DNA from: JACCZR01 sp963830065 | GTDB taxonomy: Bacteria > Actinomycetota > Thermoleophilia > Solirubrobacterales > Thermoleophilaceae | Assembly: GCA_963830065.1 (NCBI GenBank) | Contig: CAWHLA010000008.1 | Location: 310,001 to 374,000 of the forward strand | Length of the DNA: 64,000 nt | Reading direction: 5' to 3' | Shown here: positions 39,651-48,436 of the stretch, piece after piece | How positions within the stretch are numbered: the stretch's first letter is position 1 | Layout: each line of letters begins with the position of its first letter | Program-made: the position numbers and the translations under genes | The notes under the pieces: model-generated | What the model saw: only the letters and a program-made list of their open reading frames with translations | What the model was told of the DNA's origin: nothing | Databases searched by the model: none

Positions 39651-40097
39651 GGAGCCCTCCTCGAAAGGTGTTGAAGGAAAGGCGCCAGCCTAGCTGCAGA
39701 GTGGAGGCGGCCGGTTCTGCCCCGGCGTCCGCGGAACTGCACCCCGATGCTTGCTACGAGCGTTCCCGTTGGAGTCTGATCTCGGCACTCCGGCTAGGTC
39801 GATCCTCGGGGCACGTTGCCGGCGCCATACCCTCCTTTTGTTGTCCCCCCGGACCAAGGGTCATGCCCGGAGGTAAGCCCGCTAGTTGAAGCCGCTGACC
39901 GGGCCGCGGGCTGTCCCGGCGCGACTCCCTCACACGCTGTTAAGCGGCGAGGGCGAACTCGTGATTGGAGTCCGCACTTGATTTTGTTCCGGGGCTCTTT
40001 AACGAGGCCAACCCGGAGTCCTCGGCTCGCTACATCGGGACGACGATTCCACGTCGAATCTGGATCGCCCCCTTATTTGCACCTAATTCTAGCTTCT
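39651..40097. other. Long intergenic region of lowered GC content
   Basis: This is the only stretch of more than 300 bases without a convincing gene. The reading frames here have no plausible start or protein character. The last ~130 bases (39965-40097) are close to 50 percent GC, far below the surroundings. I see no tRNA, RNase P, SRP, tmRNA or riboswitch consensus. It may hold a long 5' leader, a small RNA or the scar of a lost gene ahead of the M50 protease. Confidence 0.4.
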
Positions 40098-40103
40098 TAG
40101 AAT
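40098..40103 (+). promoter_or_regulatory. -10 TAGAAT of the M50 protease gene
   Basis: TAGAAT, 8-base spacer, GTG at 40112; TTTGCA at 40076-40081 is a possible -35 with a 16-base spacing. Confidence 0.5.
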
Positions 40104-40111
40104 CACTGTCA

Positions 40112-40948
40112 GTGAGTGTCGAGCCCCAGACCTATCCGGCTACGCCTGCTGCGTTCGAGCCGGCACAAGCGCCCGATCCCCAGCCTCGCTGGAAGCGGAT
40201 CCTGGCCCCCGTCGGCGCGGGCCTGCTGTTCCTGGTCACCAAGGGCAAGGCGCTGCTCCTGCTGCTGCCGAAGCTCAAGCTGCTCACCACCTCGGCCTCG
40301 ATGCTGGTGTCGGTCGCGGCCTACGCGCTGATCTGGGGCTGGCGGTTCGCGGTGGGCTTCGTGGTGCTGCTCTTCGTGCACGAGCTCGGCCACGTCCTGC
40401 AGCTGCGCCGCGAGGGCATCAAGGCCAGCGCGCCGCTGTTCATCCCCTTCCTGGGCGCCGTGGTCGGCATGAAGGAGCTGCCCAAGGACGCCGCCGCCGA
40501 GGCGCGCGTGGGCCTGGCCGGCCCGGTGCTGGGCACGATCGGCTGCCTGGTGCCGGTGGCGCTGTGGCTGGCCACCGGCAACGAGCTGTTCCAGGCGCTC
40601 GCCTTCACCGGCTTCTTCCTCAACCTGTTCAACCTGCTGCCGGTCCTGCCCCTCGACGGCGGCCGGGCGGTGGCTGCGCTGTCGAGCTGGATGTGGCTGG
40701 TCGGGTTCGCAGGCCTGGTGGCGCTCACCTTCGTGTTCCCCAACCCGATCATGATCCTGATCCTGCTGCTGGGCGGGTTCGAGACCTACCGGCGCTTCAA
40801 GCAGCGCAAGACCCCCGAGGCGCGCGAGTACCACCGCGTGAAGCCGCGTACGCGCGCGCTGATCGCGGCCGTCTACCTCGCGCTCGCGGCGCTGCTGGTG
40901 GTGGGCATGGACGCCACCTTCCTCGAGCGCAGCCTGTCCTCGGTCTAG
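40112..40948 (+). CDS. Site-2 protease-like M50 membrane metallopeptidase
   Basis: A 278-residue polytopic membrane protein. The zinc site HExxH is in LLFVHELGHVLQLRREG (residues ~87-103), and the third ligand is in the C-terminal box NLFNLLPVLPLDGGRAVAAL. Two insertion-type helices with EARVGLAGPVLGTIGCL lie between. It has no PDZ domain and is shorter than RseP, as in the minimal actinobacterial/archaeal-like group. Substrate unknown; membrane-bound anti-sigma factors are typical targets of the family. The GTG at 40112 is preferred to the longer frame from 39965 because the -10 ends 8 bases before it and the extra N-terminus is low-GC and not conserved in type. Confidence 0.82.
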   Translation: MSVEPQTYPATPAAFEPAQAPDPQPRWKRILAPVGAGLLFLVTKGKALLLLLPKLKLLTTSASMLVSVAAYALIWGWRFAVGFVVLLFVHELGHVLQLRREGIKASAPLFIPFLGAVVGMKELPKDAAAEARVGLAGPVLGTIGCLVPVALWLATGNELFQALAFTGFFLNLFNLLPVLPLDGGRAVAALSSWMWLVGFAGLVALTFVFPNPIMILILLLGGFETYRRFKQRKTPEAREYHRVKPRTRALIAAVYLALAALLVVGMDATFLERSLSSV

Positions 40949-41055
40949 CCCACCTTCGCGCAGATCACGGTTACGCGCAGGAACCACTTTCCGTTGCTCC
41001 CTCCGCGCCTGACCCCGACGGCGGTCCAGCGGGCGGCCTTGATCCCGCCACCACT
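40945..41055 (-). pseudogene. C-terminal relic of a secreted protein gene
   Basis: The minus-strand frame ending at the TAG at 40945 reads IKAARWTAVGVRRGGSNGKW followed by FLRVTVICAKVG. Alternating hydrophobic strands with a single late cysteine resemble the end of a beta-sandwich exported protein. An in-frame TGA lies just upstream and no start or body is present before the P450 gene. It probably is debris of a deleted gene; its stop overlaps that of the M50 gene. Confidence 0.35.
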
Positions 41056-41092
41056 CTCTCATGGGCACTCCCTCGGGACGCTTGGTCCAACC

Positions 41093-42415
41093 CTACGCCG
41101 CCGCCGCGCGCGCGACCGTTGAGCGAACCCTCACGCCGTTGCGCGGCACGAAGGTGATGCCGCGGCGCACGCCCACGTCGGGCTTTCCGACCGGCTCCAG
41201 TGAGGTCCGCTGCAGCACACGGGTCACCACGGTCTTCATCTCGAACAGCGCGAAGCTGGCCCCCAGGCAGCGGCGGGTGCCGCCGCCGAACGGGATCCAG
41301 GTGAAGCCATCCGGAGCGTCATCGCCCAGGAAGCGGTCGGGGCGAAAGCTCTCCGGTGCGGGGTAGCGATCGGCGCGCCGGTGCACCCCGGCGATCGACG
41401 GGTTGATCTCGATCCCCGGCGGCACCGTCCAGGGGCCGAGAGCGAAGGACTCACCGCGCACCTTCCGCCCGATGCCCGAGATGACCGGTCGCGCGCGCAG
41501 CGCCTCCTTGATCACGGCGTCGAGGTACTCGCCGTCGGGATCCTCCGCCAGCCTCAGCCGCACGTCGGGGTTGCGCAGCACCAGCTCGAAGGTCCAGGCC
41601 AGGCCCGCGGAGGTGGTCTCGTGGCCGGCCACCAGCAGCGTGACCAGCTCGTCGCGCAGCTCGACGTCGCTCATCGGCTGCCCGTCCTCGTCGCGGGCGG
41701 TCAGGAGCATGGACAGGATGTCCTCGCGCTCGTCGAGGTCCGGCGCGTCGCGCCGGCGGGCGATCTCGGCGTATATCGCCTCGTCGACCAGCGCCCGCTT
41801 CTCCGCCAGCCGGCGCTGCGCGCGCGTCATGCCGCGACGGCCGCCTGACAGCGCCATCACGAGGATCCCCAGTCGGTTGGCCACCGGCTGGAGCATGTCG
41901 CGCAGCCGGCGAGCGAGCTCCTCGCGGCGGTCCTTCTCCTCGACGCCGAAGACCGCTCGCATGATCACCTCGAGCGTGAGCGACTGCATCGAGGGCAGGA
42001 GCTCGAAGGGCTGGCCGCTCGGCCAGGAGTCGATCACGCGATCGGTGGCCTCCTCGATCACCTGCTCATAGGCACGCATGCGCTGCCCGTGGAAGGGCGG
42101 CAGCATCAGCTTGCGCTGGCGCAGGTGCTCCTTCCCGTCCGCGAGCAGCACCGAGTTCTCGCCCAGGACCGGCCCGAGCACCGCGTTGGCCTCACCCGCG
42201 CGCAGCTGGTCGGGCGGGCCGCGGAACAGCTGCTTGATCAGGTCGGGCTCGAAGACGATCACGAACCGGGGGTCGAACAGCGTCGAGAAGGTCACGGCGT
42301 CGTCGCCGTACCGGCGCCGGCAGGACTCGATCCAACGGACGGGATCGATCAGGAAGGCGGCGGTCTGCACCAGGCGCGGCAGCCTGGGACCCGGCGGCAG
42401 CATCGCCTCGCTCAT
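41093..42415 (-). CDS. Cytochrome P450
   Basis: A 440-residue P450. The oxygen-activation helix is VAGHETTSAG, the ExxR motif is EALRARP (E and R), PERF-like ESFRPDRFL follows, and the heme-cysteine loop is FGGGTRRCLGASFALFEMKT. The profile resembles the unclassified actinobacterial group related to CYP110/CYP135-type enzymes acting on lipids or terpenoids. Redox partners are not encoded nearby. The ATG overlaps the smpB stop (ATGA); a functional link with smpB is not expected. Confidence 0.9.
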   Translation of the reverse strand: MSEAMLPPGPRLPRLVQTAAFLIDPVRWIESCRRRYGDDAVTFSTLFDPRFVIVFEPDLIKQLFRGPPDQLRAGEANAVLGPVLGENSVLLADGKEHLRQRKLMLPPFHGQRMRAYEQVIEEATDRVIDSWPSGQPFELLPSMQSLTLEVIMRAVFGVEEKDRREELARRLRDMLQPVANRLGILVMALSGGRRGMTRAQRRLAEKRALVDEAIYAEIARRRDAPDLDEREDILSMLLTARDEDGQPMSDVELRDELVTLLVAGHETTSAGLAWTFELVLRNPDVRLRLAEDPDGEYLDAVIKEALRARPVISGIGRKVRGESFALGPWTVPPGIEINPSIAGVHRRADRYPAPESFRPDRFLGDDAPDGFTWIPFGGGTRRCLGASFALFEMKTVVTRVLQRTSLEPVGKPDVGVRRGITFVPRNGVRVRSTVARAAAA

Positions 42416-42894
42416 CGCTCACGCTCCGCCAGCGCCCGGTCGATCTCGCGGCGCTGGTCGCGCGCCTTGAGGTCGCGGCGCTTGTCGCGCATGTCCTTGC
42501 CCTGGGCCAGCGCGATCTCGACCTTGGCCTTCGGGCCGTTGAAGTACAGGCGGGTGGGAACCACGGTGAGGCCGCGCTCAGCGGTCTTGCCGATCAGCCG
42601 CTCGATCTCACGGCGGTGCAGCAGGAGCTTGCGCGGCCGCTCCGGCTCGTGGTTGTTGTGCGAAGCGGGCTTGTAGGGGGCGATGTACATGTTCTGCAGC
42701 CAGACCTCGCCGTCCCGGACCTCGGCGTAGGAGTCCTTGAGCTGGACGCCGCCGTCGCGCAGCGACTTGACCTCGGAGCCCTGGAGCTCGATGCCCGCCT
42801 CCCAGGTTTCGAGGAGGTTGTAGCGAAAGCGCGCCTGCCGGTTGGTCGCGATGTCCCCCGGGGCGGCCTTCCGCTTTCCGCCCTTCTTGGCCAC
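42412..42894 (-). CDS. smpB: SsrA-binding protein SmpB
   Basis: A 160-residue tmRNA-binding protein with the OB-fold signature ATNRQARFRYNLLETWEAGI and LQGSEVKSLRDGGVQLKDSY, and the basic C-terminal tail AQGKDMRDKRRDLKARDQRR that mimics mRNA in the ribosome. It delivers tmRNA to stalled ribosomes. No ssrA gene was recognised in the window. The GTG start at 42894 lies 5 bases after the upstream stop, so it is translated together with the secreted-protein gene. Confidence 0.95.
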   Translation of the reverse strand: MAKKGGKRKAAPGDIATNRQARFRYNLLETWEAGIELQGSEVKSLRDGGVQLKDSYAEVRDGEVWLQNMYIAPYKPASHNNHEPERPRKLLLHRREIERLIGKTAERGLTVVPTRLYFNGPKAKVEIALAQGKDMRDKRRDLKARDQRREIDRALAERER

Positions 42895-42899
42895 CGGGC

Positions 42900-43700
42900 C
42901 TAGCGGGCGTAGCCGAACTGGCGCAGCTTGCGCTGCAGCGAGCGCAGGTACCTCGTGCTGACGATGCCGCGCCGGCGCAGCCCCCGGAGGACGCGCCAGC
43001 CACGAGCCGCGGTGCGGCGGCTCAGCAGGTAGTTGTCGGCCTGGTAGGCGGCCAGCGCCCCGCGCACGTCGCCCTTGGCCTGGCGTACGGTGCGGTAGAA
43101 GCGCAGCGCGGCGTCGCGGTCCCGCCGCACGGTGTTGCGGAACTTGCGCGTCACGGTCTTCAGCCGGCCACCGCGGTAGTTCCAGATCTGGATCGGCAGG
43201 CGCGACTCGACGTACGAGGTGTAGAGGAACACGAAGCGCTTGTCGCCCGTGCGGAACTCGGGCCGGTCGCGGCGGTCGATGTTCGTGAGCACGTAACCCG
43301 GGTCCGCCCAGTTGCGGCCGGTGCGGTTGTAGCTGGTGCCGTTGTAGTCGTAGATGAAGCCGATCAGGCAGCAGTGGGCGCCGCCGGTGTAGAGGTCCAC
43401 CAGGATCTCCGGCTCGGCGTCGGAGTCGAGGTTGGCGAAGCGGACCGAGTTGCCGTTGGGGTTGCCGGGGCCGAACGGCTGGTTGCCGGAGAGCGTGATC
43501 TGCTGGTCGAGCACGTCGTTGTTGCCGGGTCCACGGCGGACGCGGAAGCGCATCGCCTGGCAGGTGTAGGTCCCCGCGCCGCAGTTGTAGTCGAGCCTCG
43601 CGCGCACGTCTCCCGAGCGCGCCGTGTCGGTGGCAGCCGAGGCCGAAGCGGGCACAGCGAGCAGGGACACCAGGACGAGAAGTGGAGTGATCTTCTTCAT
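42900..43700 (-). CDS. Secreted protein of unknown function
   Basis: A 266-residue exported protein with a signal peptide (MKKITPLLVLVSLLAVPASA, cleavage after ~22). The mature part has strands with SVRFANLDSDAEPEILVDLY and GGAHCCLIGFIYDYNGTSYN, reminiscent of FG-GAP/VCBS-type repeats with a CC pair and two further cysteines (YNCGAGTYTCQAMRF). The C-terminal ~90 residues are helical and very arginine-rich. The ATG overlaps the RNase gene stop (ATGA), so this is a permanent member of the operon. Confidence 0.7.
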   Translation of the reverse strand: MKKITPLLVLVSLLAVPASASAATDTARSGDVRARLDYNCGAGTYTCQAMRFRVRRGPGNNDVLDQQITLSGNQPFGPGNPNGNSVRFANLDSDAEPEILVDLYTGGAHCCLIGFIYDYNGTSYNRTGRNWADPGYVLTNIDRRDRPEFRTGDKRFVFLYTSYVESRLPIQIWNYRGGRLKTVTRKFRNTVRRDRDAALRFYRTVRQAKGDVRGALAAYQADNYLLSRRTAARGWRVLRGLRRRGIVSTRYLRSLQRKLRQFGYAR

Positions 43701-45376
43701 GTGGAGGTCAAATCTACGCGTCCGCGCGGCGCTTCGACGCGGTCGACCTCCACTTCGATGCCGTCGCCGAGGCGAAGCCGGCCGTTCTCGGCCTCCAGCG
43801 CCGTCCCGAGCTCGTTGATCTCCCACCAGCCGCGCAGGCGGCGCACGGGTAGGAATCCCTCGAAGGCCTCCTCGCCGAAGCGCACGAAGGCGCCCTTGGC
43901 GATCAGGCCGACCACCTCTCCCTCGAAGCGCGTCCCGGGCTCCAGCTCGGAGAGCGCGCGCTCGAGCAGGAACGCGCGGCAGACGTCGTCGGCGTCGCGC
44001 TCGACGATCATCGCCTCGCGCTCGCGGGCCGAGCTCTCGACCCCCTCCTCCTCGAGCTCGTGCGCGCGCGGCCCGGCGTCGTCGAGGCCGAGCTCGGCAA
44101 GCAGAGCGCGGTGCACCGCGATGTCGGGAAAGCGCCGGATCGGTGAGGTGAAGTGGCAGTAGCGCGGGCTGGCCAGCCCGGCGTGGCCCAGGTTGCGCGG
44201 GGTGTAGTAGGCCTGCTTCAGAGAGCGCAGCACGAGCGAGCCGAAAGCCGCCCGGCCGCGACCGGTGCGCTCCACGTGGTCGGCCACCAGGTGCGAGGCC
44301 TCCGCCGCCAGGTCGGCGGCCTGCTGAGGGCTCATGCGCTCGGGCACCGGCGGGGTGGGCACGTCGAGGGAGGCGAGCTGCTCGACCATGAACTCCACCG
44401 ACTGCGGGTCGGGCTTCTCGTGCACCCGGTAGAGGGTCGGCGTGCGCGAGTCGGCCAGGTGCCCCGCCACGCGCTCGTTGGCGAGCACCATCAGCTCCTC
44501 GATCACCCGGTGCGACTCGGTCTGCGGCTCATGACGCACGGCCGTCACGTGGCCCCCCGAGTCGAACTCGAAGACCGGCTCCGAGGAGTTCACGGCCAGG
44601 GAGCCGCGCGCGTCGCGCCGAGCGCGCAGCGCACCGGCCACCTCGCGCGCGGCCGCGAGCGGCTCGGCCCACGGCTCCTCGGCCCGGTCGCGGCCTTCGA
44701 ACACGGCGTCGGCCTGGGGGTAGGTCAGCCGTGCGTCGCTGCGGATCAGGGCTCGCACGAAGCGCTGGGAGAGCACGTCGGTGCCCCGGATCTCCAGCTC
44801 GACGGTCACGGCGAGGCGATCCTCACCGGCGCGCAGCGAGCACTCCTGGTTGGACAGCGTCTCGGGCAGCATCGGCTCCACGGCCCCCGGCACGTACACG
44901 CTGGTGCCCCGGCGAACGGCCTCGGAGTCGGTGGCGGTGCCGGGTCGCACGTAGGCGGTGACGTCGGCGATGTGCACCCACAGCCGGACGCGGTCGCCCT
45001 CCCGCCGCGCGGAGATGGCGTCGTCGAAGTCCCGCGCATCAGGGGGGTCGATGGTGAAGGTGGGCAGGTCGCGCAGATCCACGCGCCCATCGGTCTCCTT
45101 GGGCGGGTCGGCGGCCTCGGCCTCGACCCGGCGCGGAAACGAACGGCGCAGGCCGCGATCAAGCATCAACCCCTCGAGAACGTCACGGGCCACGTCCGGG
45201 CGCCCGATGGTTCGCGCCACCCGCGCGCCGCGCTTCCCGTAGCCGAGCAGGACCAGCTCGCCCTCCTTGGCCCGGCGACCGTCGAGCTGCACGGGCGTGG
45301 CCCGCTCGAACAGAGGCTCGGCCACCTGGAAGCGCCCTCGGCGGCCCACCGTGGCCACCAATGGCTGGCGCCTCAC
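43697..45376 (-). CDS. RNase II/RNase R family 3'-5' exoribonuclease
   Basis: A 559-residue RNB-domain enzyme. The four-aspartate active site is in IDPPDARDFDDAISARREGD (residues ~110-130), the RNB core extends to YYTPRNLGHAGLASPRYCHF, and a C-terminal S1 domain has FEGEVVGLIAKGAFVRFGEE. It is shorter than E. coli RNase R (813 residues) because the N-terminal cold-shock and helix-turn-helix segments are mostly missing. It degrades structured RNA; RNase R works with SmpB/tmRNA in clearing stalled messages, which makes its operon link with smpB meaningful. GTG start overlaps the protease stop. Confidence 0.9.
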   Translation of the reverse strand: MRRQPLVATVGRRGRFQVAEPLFERATPVQLDGRRAKEGELVLLGYGKRGARVARTIGRPDVARDVLEGLMLDRGLRRSFPRRVEAEAADPPKETDGRVDLRDLPTFTIDPPDARDFDDAISARREGDRVRLWVHIADVTAYVRPGTATDSEAVRRGTSVYVPGAVEPMLPETLSNQECSLRAGEDRLAVTVELEIRGTDVLSQRFVRALIRSDARLTYPQADAVFEGRDRAEEPWAEPLAAAREVAGALRARRDARGSLAVNSSEPVFEFDSGGHVTAVRHEPQTESHRVIEELMVLANERVAGHLADSRTPTLYRVHEKPDPQSVEFMVEQLASLDVPTPPVPERMSPQQAADLAAEASHLVADHVERTGRGRAAFGSLVLRSLKQAYYTPRNLGHAGLASPRYCHFTSPIRRFPDIAVHRALLAELGLDDAGPRAHELEEEGVESSAREREAMIVERDADDVCRAFLLERALSELEPGTRFEGEVVGLIAKGAFVRFGEEAFEGFLPVRRLRGWWEINELGTALEAENGRLRLGDGIEVEVDRVEAPRGRVDLTST

Positions 45377-46551
45377 TTGCCCAGTCGGTCCAGAAGCTCG
45401 TCCAGGGCGACGGGCAGTGCCTCGTCGCGACCGGTACGCGGGTTGTCACGTGCCTCGACCTGCGGCCGCAGGCCCTTGCGCAGCGGGATGGTTTTGCCGC
45501 TCGGCAGGTAGTAGTTGGCCACGGTGAGGTCGAGCACTCCGCCGTTGGACAGCGGCTCGACCTCCTGCACGAGGCCTTTGCCGAAGGTGCGCTGGCCCAC
45601 CAGCGAGCCGCGGCCGCGGTCGCGAAGGGCGCCGGCGGTGATCTCCGATGCGCTCGCGCTGCCGCCGTCCACGAGCACCACCACGCCGATGTTCTCGTCG
45701 ATGGCGTCGCCCTCGGCGGTCTCGGTGCGGTTGGCCCGGCTGCGCCCGCGCACCGACACGACCTTGCCGTCCTCGATGAACACGCTGGAGACCAGCACGG
45801 CCTCGCGCAGCAGTCCCCCGCCGTTGCCGCGCAGGTCGAGGACGATGCCGTCGGCGCCCTGCTTGCGCAGGCGGTCGATGGCGGCGCGCACCTCGCCGTG
45901 GGCGCCTGTCGAGAAGCTGGCGAGCTTGACCACACCGAGCTTCTTGCCCTTGCGCTCGACCAGCTTGCTCTCAACGAGCGGAACGTCGATCCGCTCCCGC
46001 TTGACCCTCACCGTGCGCGGCTTGCCGCGCCCATTGGTGACCTGGAGGGAGACGCTGCTGCCGGCCGGGCCCTTGATCCGCCCGGTGGCCACCCGGCTGT
46101 CGACCCCGGCCAGCGAGCGGCCGTTGACCGCGATGATCAGGTCGCCCTTGGTGATGCCGGCCTTGCGCGCGGGGGACTTGGGGAAGCTGTTCAGGACGCG
46201 CAGGCCACGGCGGTCCTCGTCGACGGTCATCCCCACGCCCTCGAACTCACCTTCGACCGCCTGGGCGAACTGCTGGGCCTCGTCGGGCGGGAGGTACTGG
46301 GAGAAGGGGTCGTCCAGGGCCTCGACCGTTCCCTTCAGGGAGCGCTCGCGGAGCTTCTCCGCGTCCACGGGCTTGTAGAAGTCCTCCTGGATCCGGTCGG
46401 TGATCTCCGCCTGGAGCGCGCGATCGTCCTCCACGAAGAGGTTCTGCGCGAACGTGGGCAGCTTGTCGGGGTGCCCACCCAAGTAGAGGCCGCCGGCCAG
46501 AGCCGCGAGCCCGCAGACCACGGCGATAGTGACCGTGCGTACGTAGTGCAC
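45373..46551 (-). CDS. S41 family C-terminal processing peptidase (CtpA type)
   Basis: A 392-residue membrane-anchored serine protease. One N-terminal span (residues ~5-25), a PDZ domain (about 100-180, with GITKGDLIIAVNGRSLAGVD), and the S41 catalytic domain with GGSASASEITAGAL (nucleophile serine) and TFGKGLVQEV (catalytic lysine). It cuts exported or cell-wall proteins near their C-terminus; next to FtsEX it may act in cell-wall remodelling. The GTG at 46551 is chosen because TAGCCT lies 7 bases before it; the much longer frame upstream is antisense/overlapping with ftsX. Confidence 0.88.
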   Translation of the reverse strand: MHYVRTVTIAVVCGLAALAGGLYLGGHPDKLPTFAQNLFVEDDRALQAEITDRIQEDFYKPVDAEKLRERSLKGTVEALDDPFSQYLPPDEAQQFAQAVEGEFEGVGMTVDEDRRGLRVLNSFPKSPARKAGITKGDLIIAVNGRSLAGVDSRVATGRIKGPAGSSVSLQVTNGRGKPRTVRVKRERIDVPLVESKLVERKGKKLGVVKLASFSTGAHGEVRAAIDRLRKQGADGIVLDLRGNGGGLLREAVLVSSVFIEDGKVVSVRGRSRANRTETAEGDAIDENIGVVVLVDGGSASASEITAGALRDRGRGSLVGQRTFGKGLVQEVEPLSNGGVLDLTVANYYLPSGKTIPLRKGLRPQVEARDNPRTGRDEALPVALDELLDRLGK

Positions 46552-46558
46552 GGCGGTG

Positions 46559-46564
46559 AGGCTA
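46559..46564 (-). promoter_or_regulatory. Leaderless -10 TAGCCT of the S41 peptidase gene
   Basis: Minus strand TAGCCT-CACCGCC-GTG. It lies in the 23-base gap after ftsX, so the protease can be expressed separately from ftsEX. Confidence 0.45.
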
Positions 46565-46574
46565 GAGGCGCGTA

Positions 46575-47474
46575 CTAAACGCGGAGGAAACGGCGCAGCG
46601 TGAGCCCGCTGCCCGCCGCCGACACCGCGACGCCCGCGAGCACCAGCAGCACAACCAGCAGCGGGAAGGAGATCGTGTCCGGCGCGGCGAGGAACTCCCA
46701 GCGGTGGGACATGGGCTCCAGCACCGATTCCTTGGCCAGCGTGAGAAGCACCACGGCCAGCGTGACGCCGGTAAAGCCGACGATCACGCCCTCGATCATG
46801 AACGGCCAACGGATGAACCAGTTGGTGGCGCCCACCAGGCGCATGACCTCGACCTCGCGGCGGCGGGCGAAGATCGACAGCCGGATCGTGTTCGCGATCA
46901 GGGCGATGGAGGCGATCACCAGCAGCAGCGCCAAGCCGCCGGTCACCACGGTGACCAGGCCGGTGACCGAGAGGATCTGCTTCGTGTCCTCCTCGCGGTA
47001 GCGAACCTCGTCGATCGCCGTCAGCTGGGGCTCGCGCGCTCCGTCGGGGCCCTTGGGGGCCAGCCGGTCGACGATCTGTTCCACGTCGTTGGGATCGTCG
47101 GGCACGATCCGGAACGAGGCGGGAAGCGGGTTGGAGCCCAGCAGCTCGGACCCCTCGCGGAATGCGCGGGGGTTCTTCTCACGGGCGCGCGCCAGTGCCT
47201 CCTGCTTGGAGACGAAGTCCACCGACTTCACGTTCGTGGTCTGCTCGATGGCTCGCTTGGCGGTGTCGCGCTCGCTGGGCGAGGCGCCTTCGGCCACGTA
47301 GACGTCGACGACCACGCGGTCGCGGACGTCGCTGGCCGCGCCCATGGTGGCCTGGACGATGGGAATGAACACGCCGAGCACCAGCGCGGTGATCAGCACC
47401 GTGAGCATCGCTGCGAGCGCTGTGGCCGAGCTGCGCCGCAGGCCGCGCAGGGCCTCCTTGAAGAAGAAAGTCAC
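46575..47474 (-). CDS. ftsX: Cell-division ABC transporter permease FtsX
   Basis: A 299-residue FtsX. One span near residues 20-45, an extracellular domain (residues ~50-165, with VVDVYVAEGASPSERDTAKR), and three spans in the C-terminal half including VIVGFTGVTLAVVLLTLAKE. With FtsE it transmits ATP-driven movement to peptidoglycan hydrolases during division. The start is a GTG 80 bases after ftsE. Confidence 0.93.
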   Translation of the reverse strand: MTFFFKEALRGLRRSSATALAAMLTVLITALVLGVFIPIVQATMGAASDVRDRVVVDVYVAEGASPSERDTAKRAIEQTTNVKSVDFVSKQEALARAREKNPRAFREGSELLGSNPLPASFRIVPDDPNDVEQIVDRLAPKGPDGAREPQLTAIDEVRYREEDTKQILSVTGLVTVVTGGLALLLVIASIALIANTIRLSIFARRREVEVMRLVGATNWFIRWPFMIEGVIVGFTGVTLAVVLLTLAKESVLEPMSHRWEFLAAPDTISFPLLVVLLVLAGVAVSAAGSGLTLRRFLRV

Positions 47475-47554
47475 GAGCTCAGCGAGTCACGACATGCCCG
47501 CGGCGGGTGACTGGTTGTGACGAGATGGCCGAGCATGGATGCGAGGACAGATCG

Positions 47555-48358
47555 TCAGTTGGGGTGGCCCTCGGCCCCGATGCCGAGCTCTCCGCGCAGG
47601 CGGATGGCGAACTCGGTCGTGGACTCGTCGGGCCGGTAGAGGCCCATCTGCTGGTCGCGGACCACCCGGCCCTCGCGCAGCTCCACGACCCGCCGGCGCA
47701 TCTTGTCCACCATCTCGTTGTCGTGGGTGGCCACGACCACCGTGGTGCCGGTGCGGTTGATCCGGTAGATCAGCTGCATGATCCCGATGGAGGTCTCGGG
47801 GTCGAGGTTGCCGGTGGGCTCGTCGGCCAGCAGCAGCGGCGGGTGGTTGACGAACGCCCGGGCGATCGACACGCGCTGCTGCTCGCCGCCCGACAGCTGG
47901 TAGGGGTAGGAGTGGAGCTTGGTGGAGAGGCCGACCAGGCGCAGGATGTCCGGCACCTTGCGGCGGATCTCGTCACGTCCCTCGCCGATCACCTCGAGCG
48001 AGTAGGCGACGTTGTCGTAGACCGTCCGGTTGGGCAGCAGCTTGTAGTCCTGGAACACCGTGCCCACGTTGCGCCGCAGCATGGGCACGCGCTTGCGCGG
48101 GATCTTGGAGAGCGGCTTGCCCGCGATCAGCACCTCGCCCTCGCTGGGCTCGAGCTCCTTGAGCAGCAGGCGGATGCAGGTGGACTTGCCGCAGCCGGTG
48201 GGACCGACGAGGAAGACGAACTCCCCCCGGCCGATGCTCAGCGACGCGCGCTGGAGTCCGACCACGCCGCCGTCGTAGGCCTTGGTGACGCCGTCGAGCT
48301 CCACCACGGGTACGGCCTTGGTGACCGACGGAGCGGCTTCTGGCGCGCGTACGCGCAT
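47555..48358 (-). CDS. ftsE: Cell-division ATP-binding protein FtsE
   Basis: A 267-residue ABC ATPase with Walker A GPTGCGKST, signature LSGGEQQRVSIARAF, Walker B LLLADEPTGNLD and the FtsE-typical FQDYKLLPNRTVYDNVAYSL. It is longer than most FtsE (about 230 residues) at both ends; the C-terminal extension ends in RLRGELGIGAEGHPN. Start choice is uncertain: ATG at 48358 is taken, but an ATG at 48406 and a GTG just before VVELDGVTKAYDGG are possible. It powers FtsX. Confidence 0.9.
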   Translation of the reverse strand: MRVRAPEAAPSVTKAVPVVELDGVTKAYDGGVVGLQRASLSIGRGEFVFLVGPTGCGKSTCIRLLLKELEPSEGEVLIAGKPLSKIPRKRVPMLRRNVGTVFQDYKLLPNRTVYDNVAYSLEVIGEGRDEIRRKVPDILRLVGLSTKLHSYPYQLSGGEQQRVSIARAFVNHPPLLLADEPTGNLDPETSIGIMQLIYRINRTGTTVVVATHDNEMVDKMRRRVVELREGRVVRDQQMGLYRPDESTTEFAIRLRGELGIGAEGHPN

Positions 48359-48436
48359 GCGTGTCGGGGCGGCGGCCACGGCGAGCGCCCATGTAAGCGG
48401 ACCCATCGCGGTTTGGGGAGGTTTGCAGCGTTTCTT

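Noticed and set aside
39965..40111. N-terminal extension of the M50 protease from an ATG at 39965
   Set aside because: The extra 49 residues are coded by low-GC DNA with poor codon character, and a -10 box with suitable spacing sits before the GTG at 40112.
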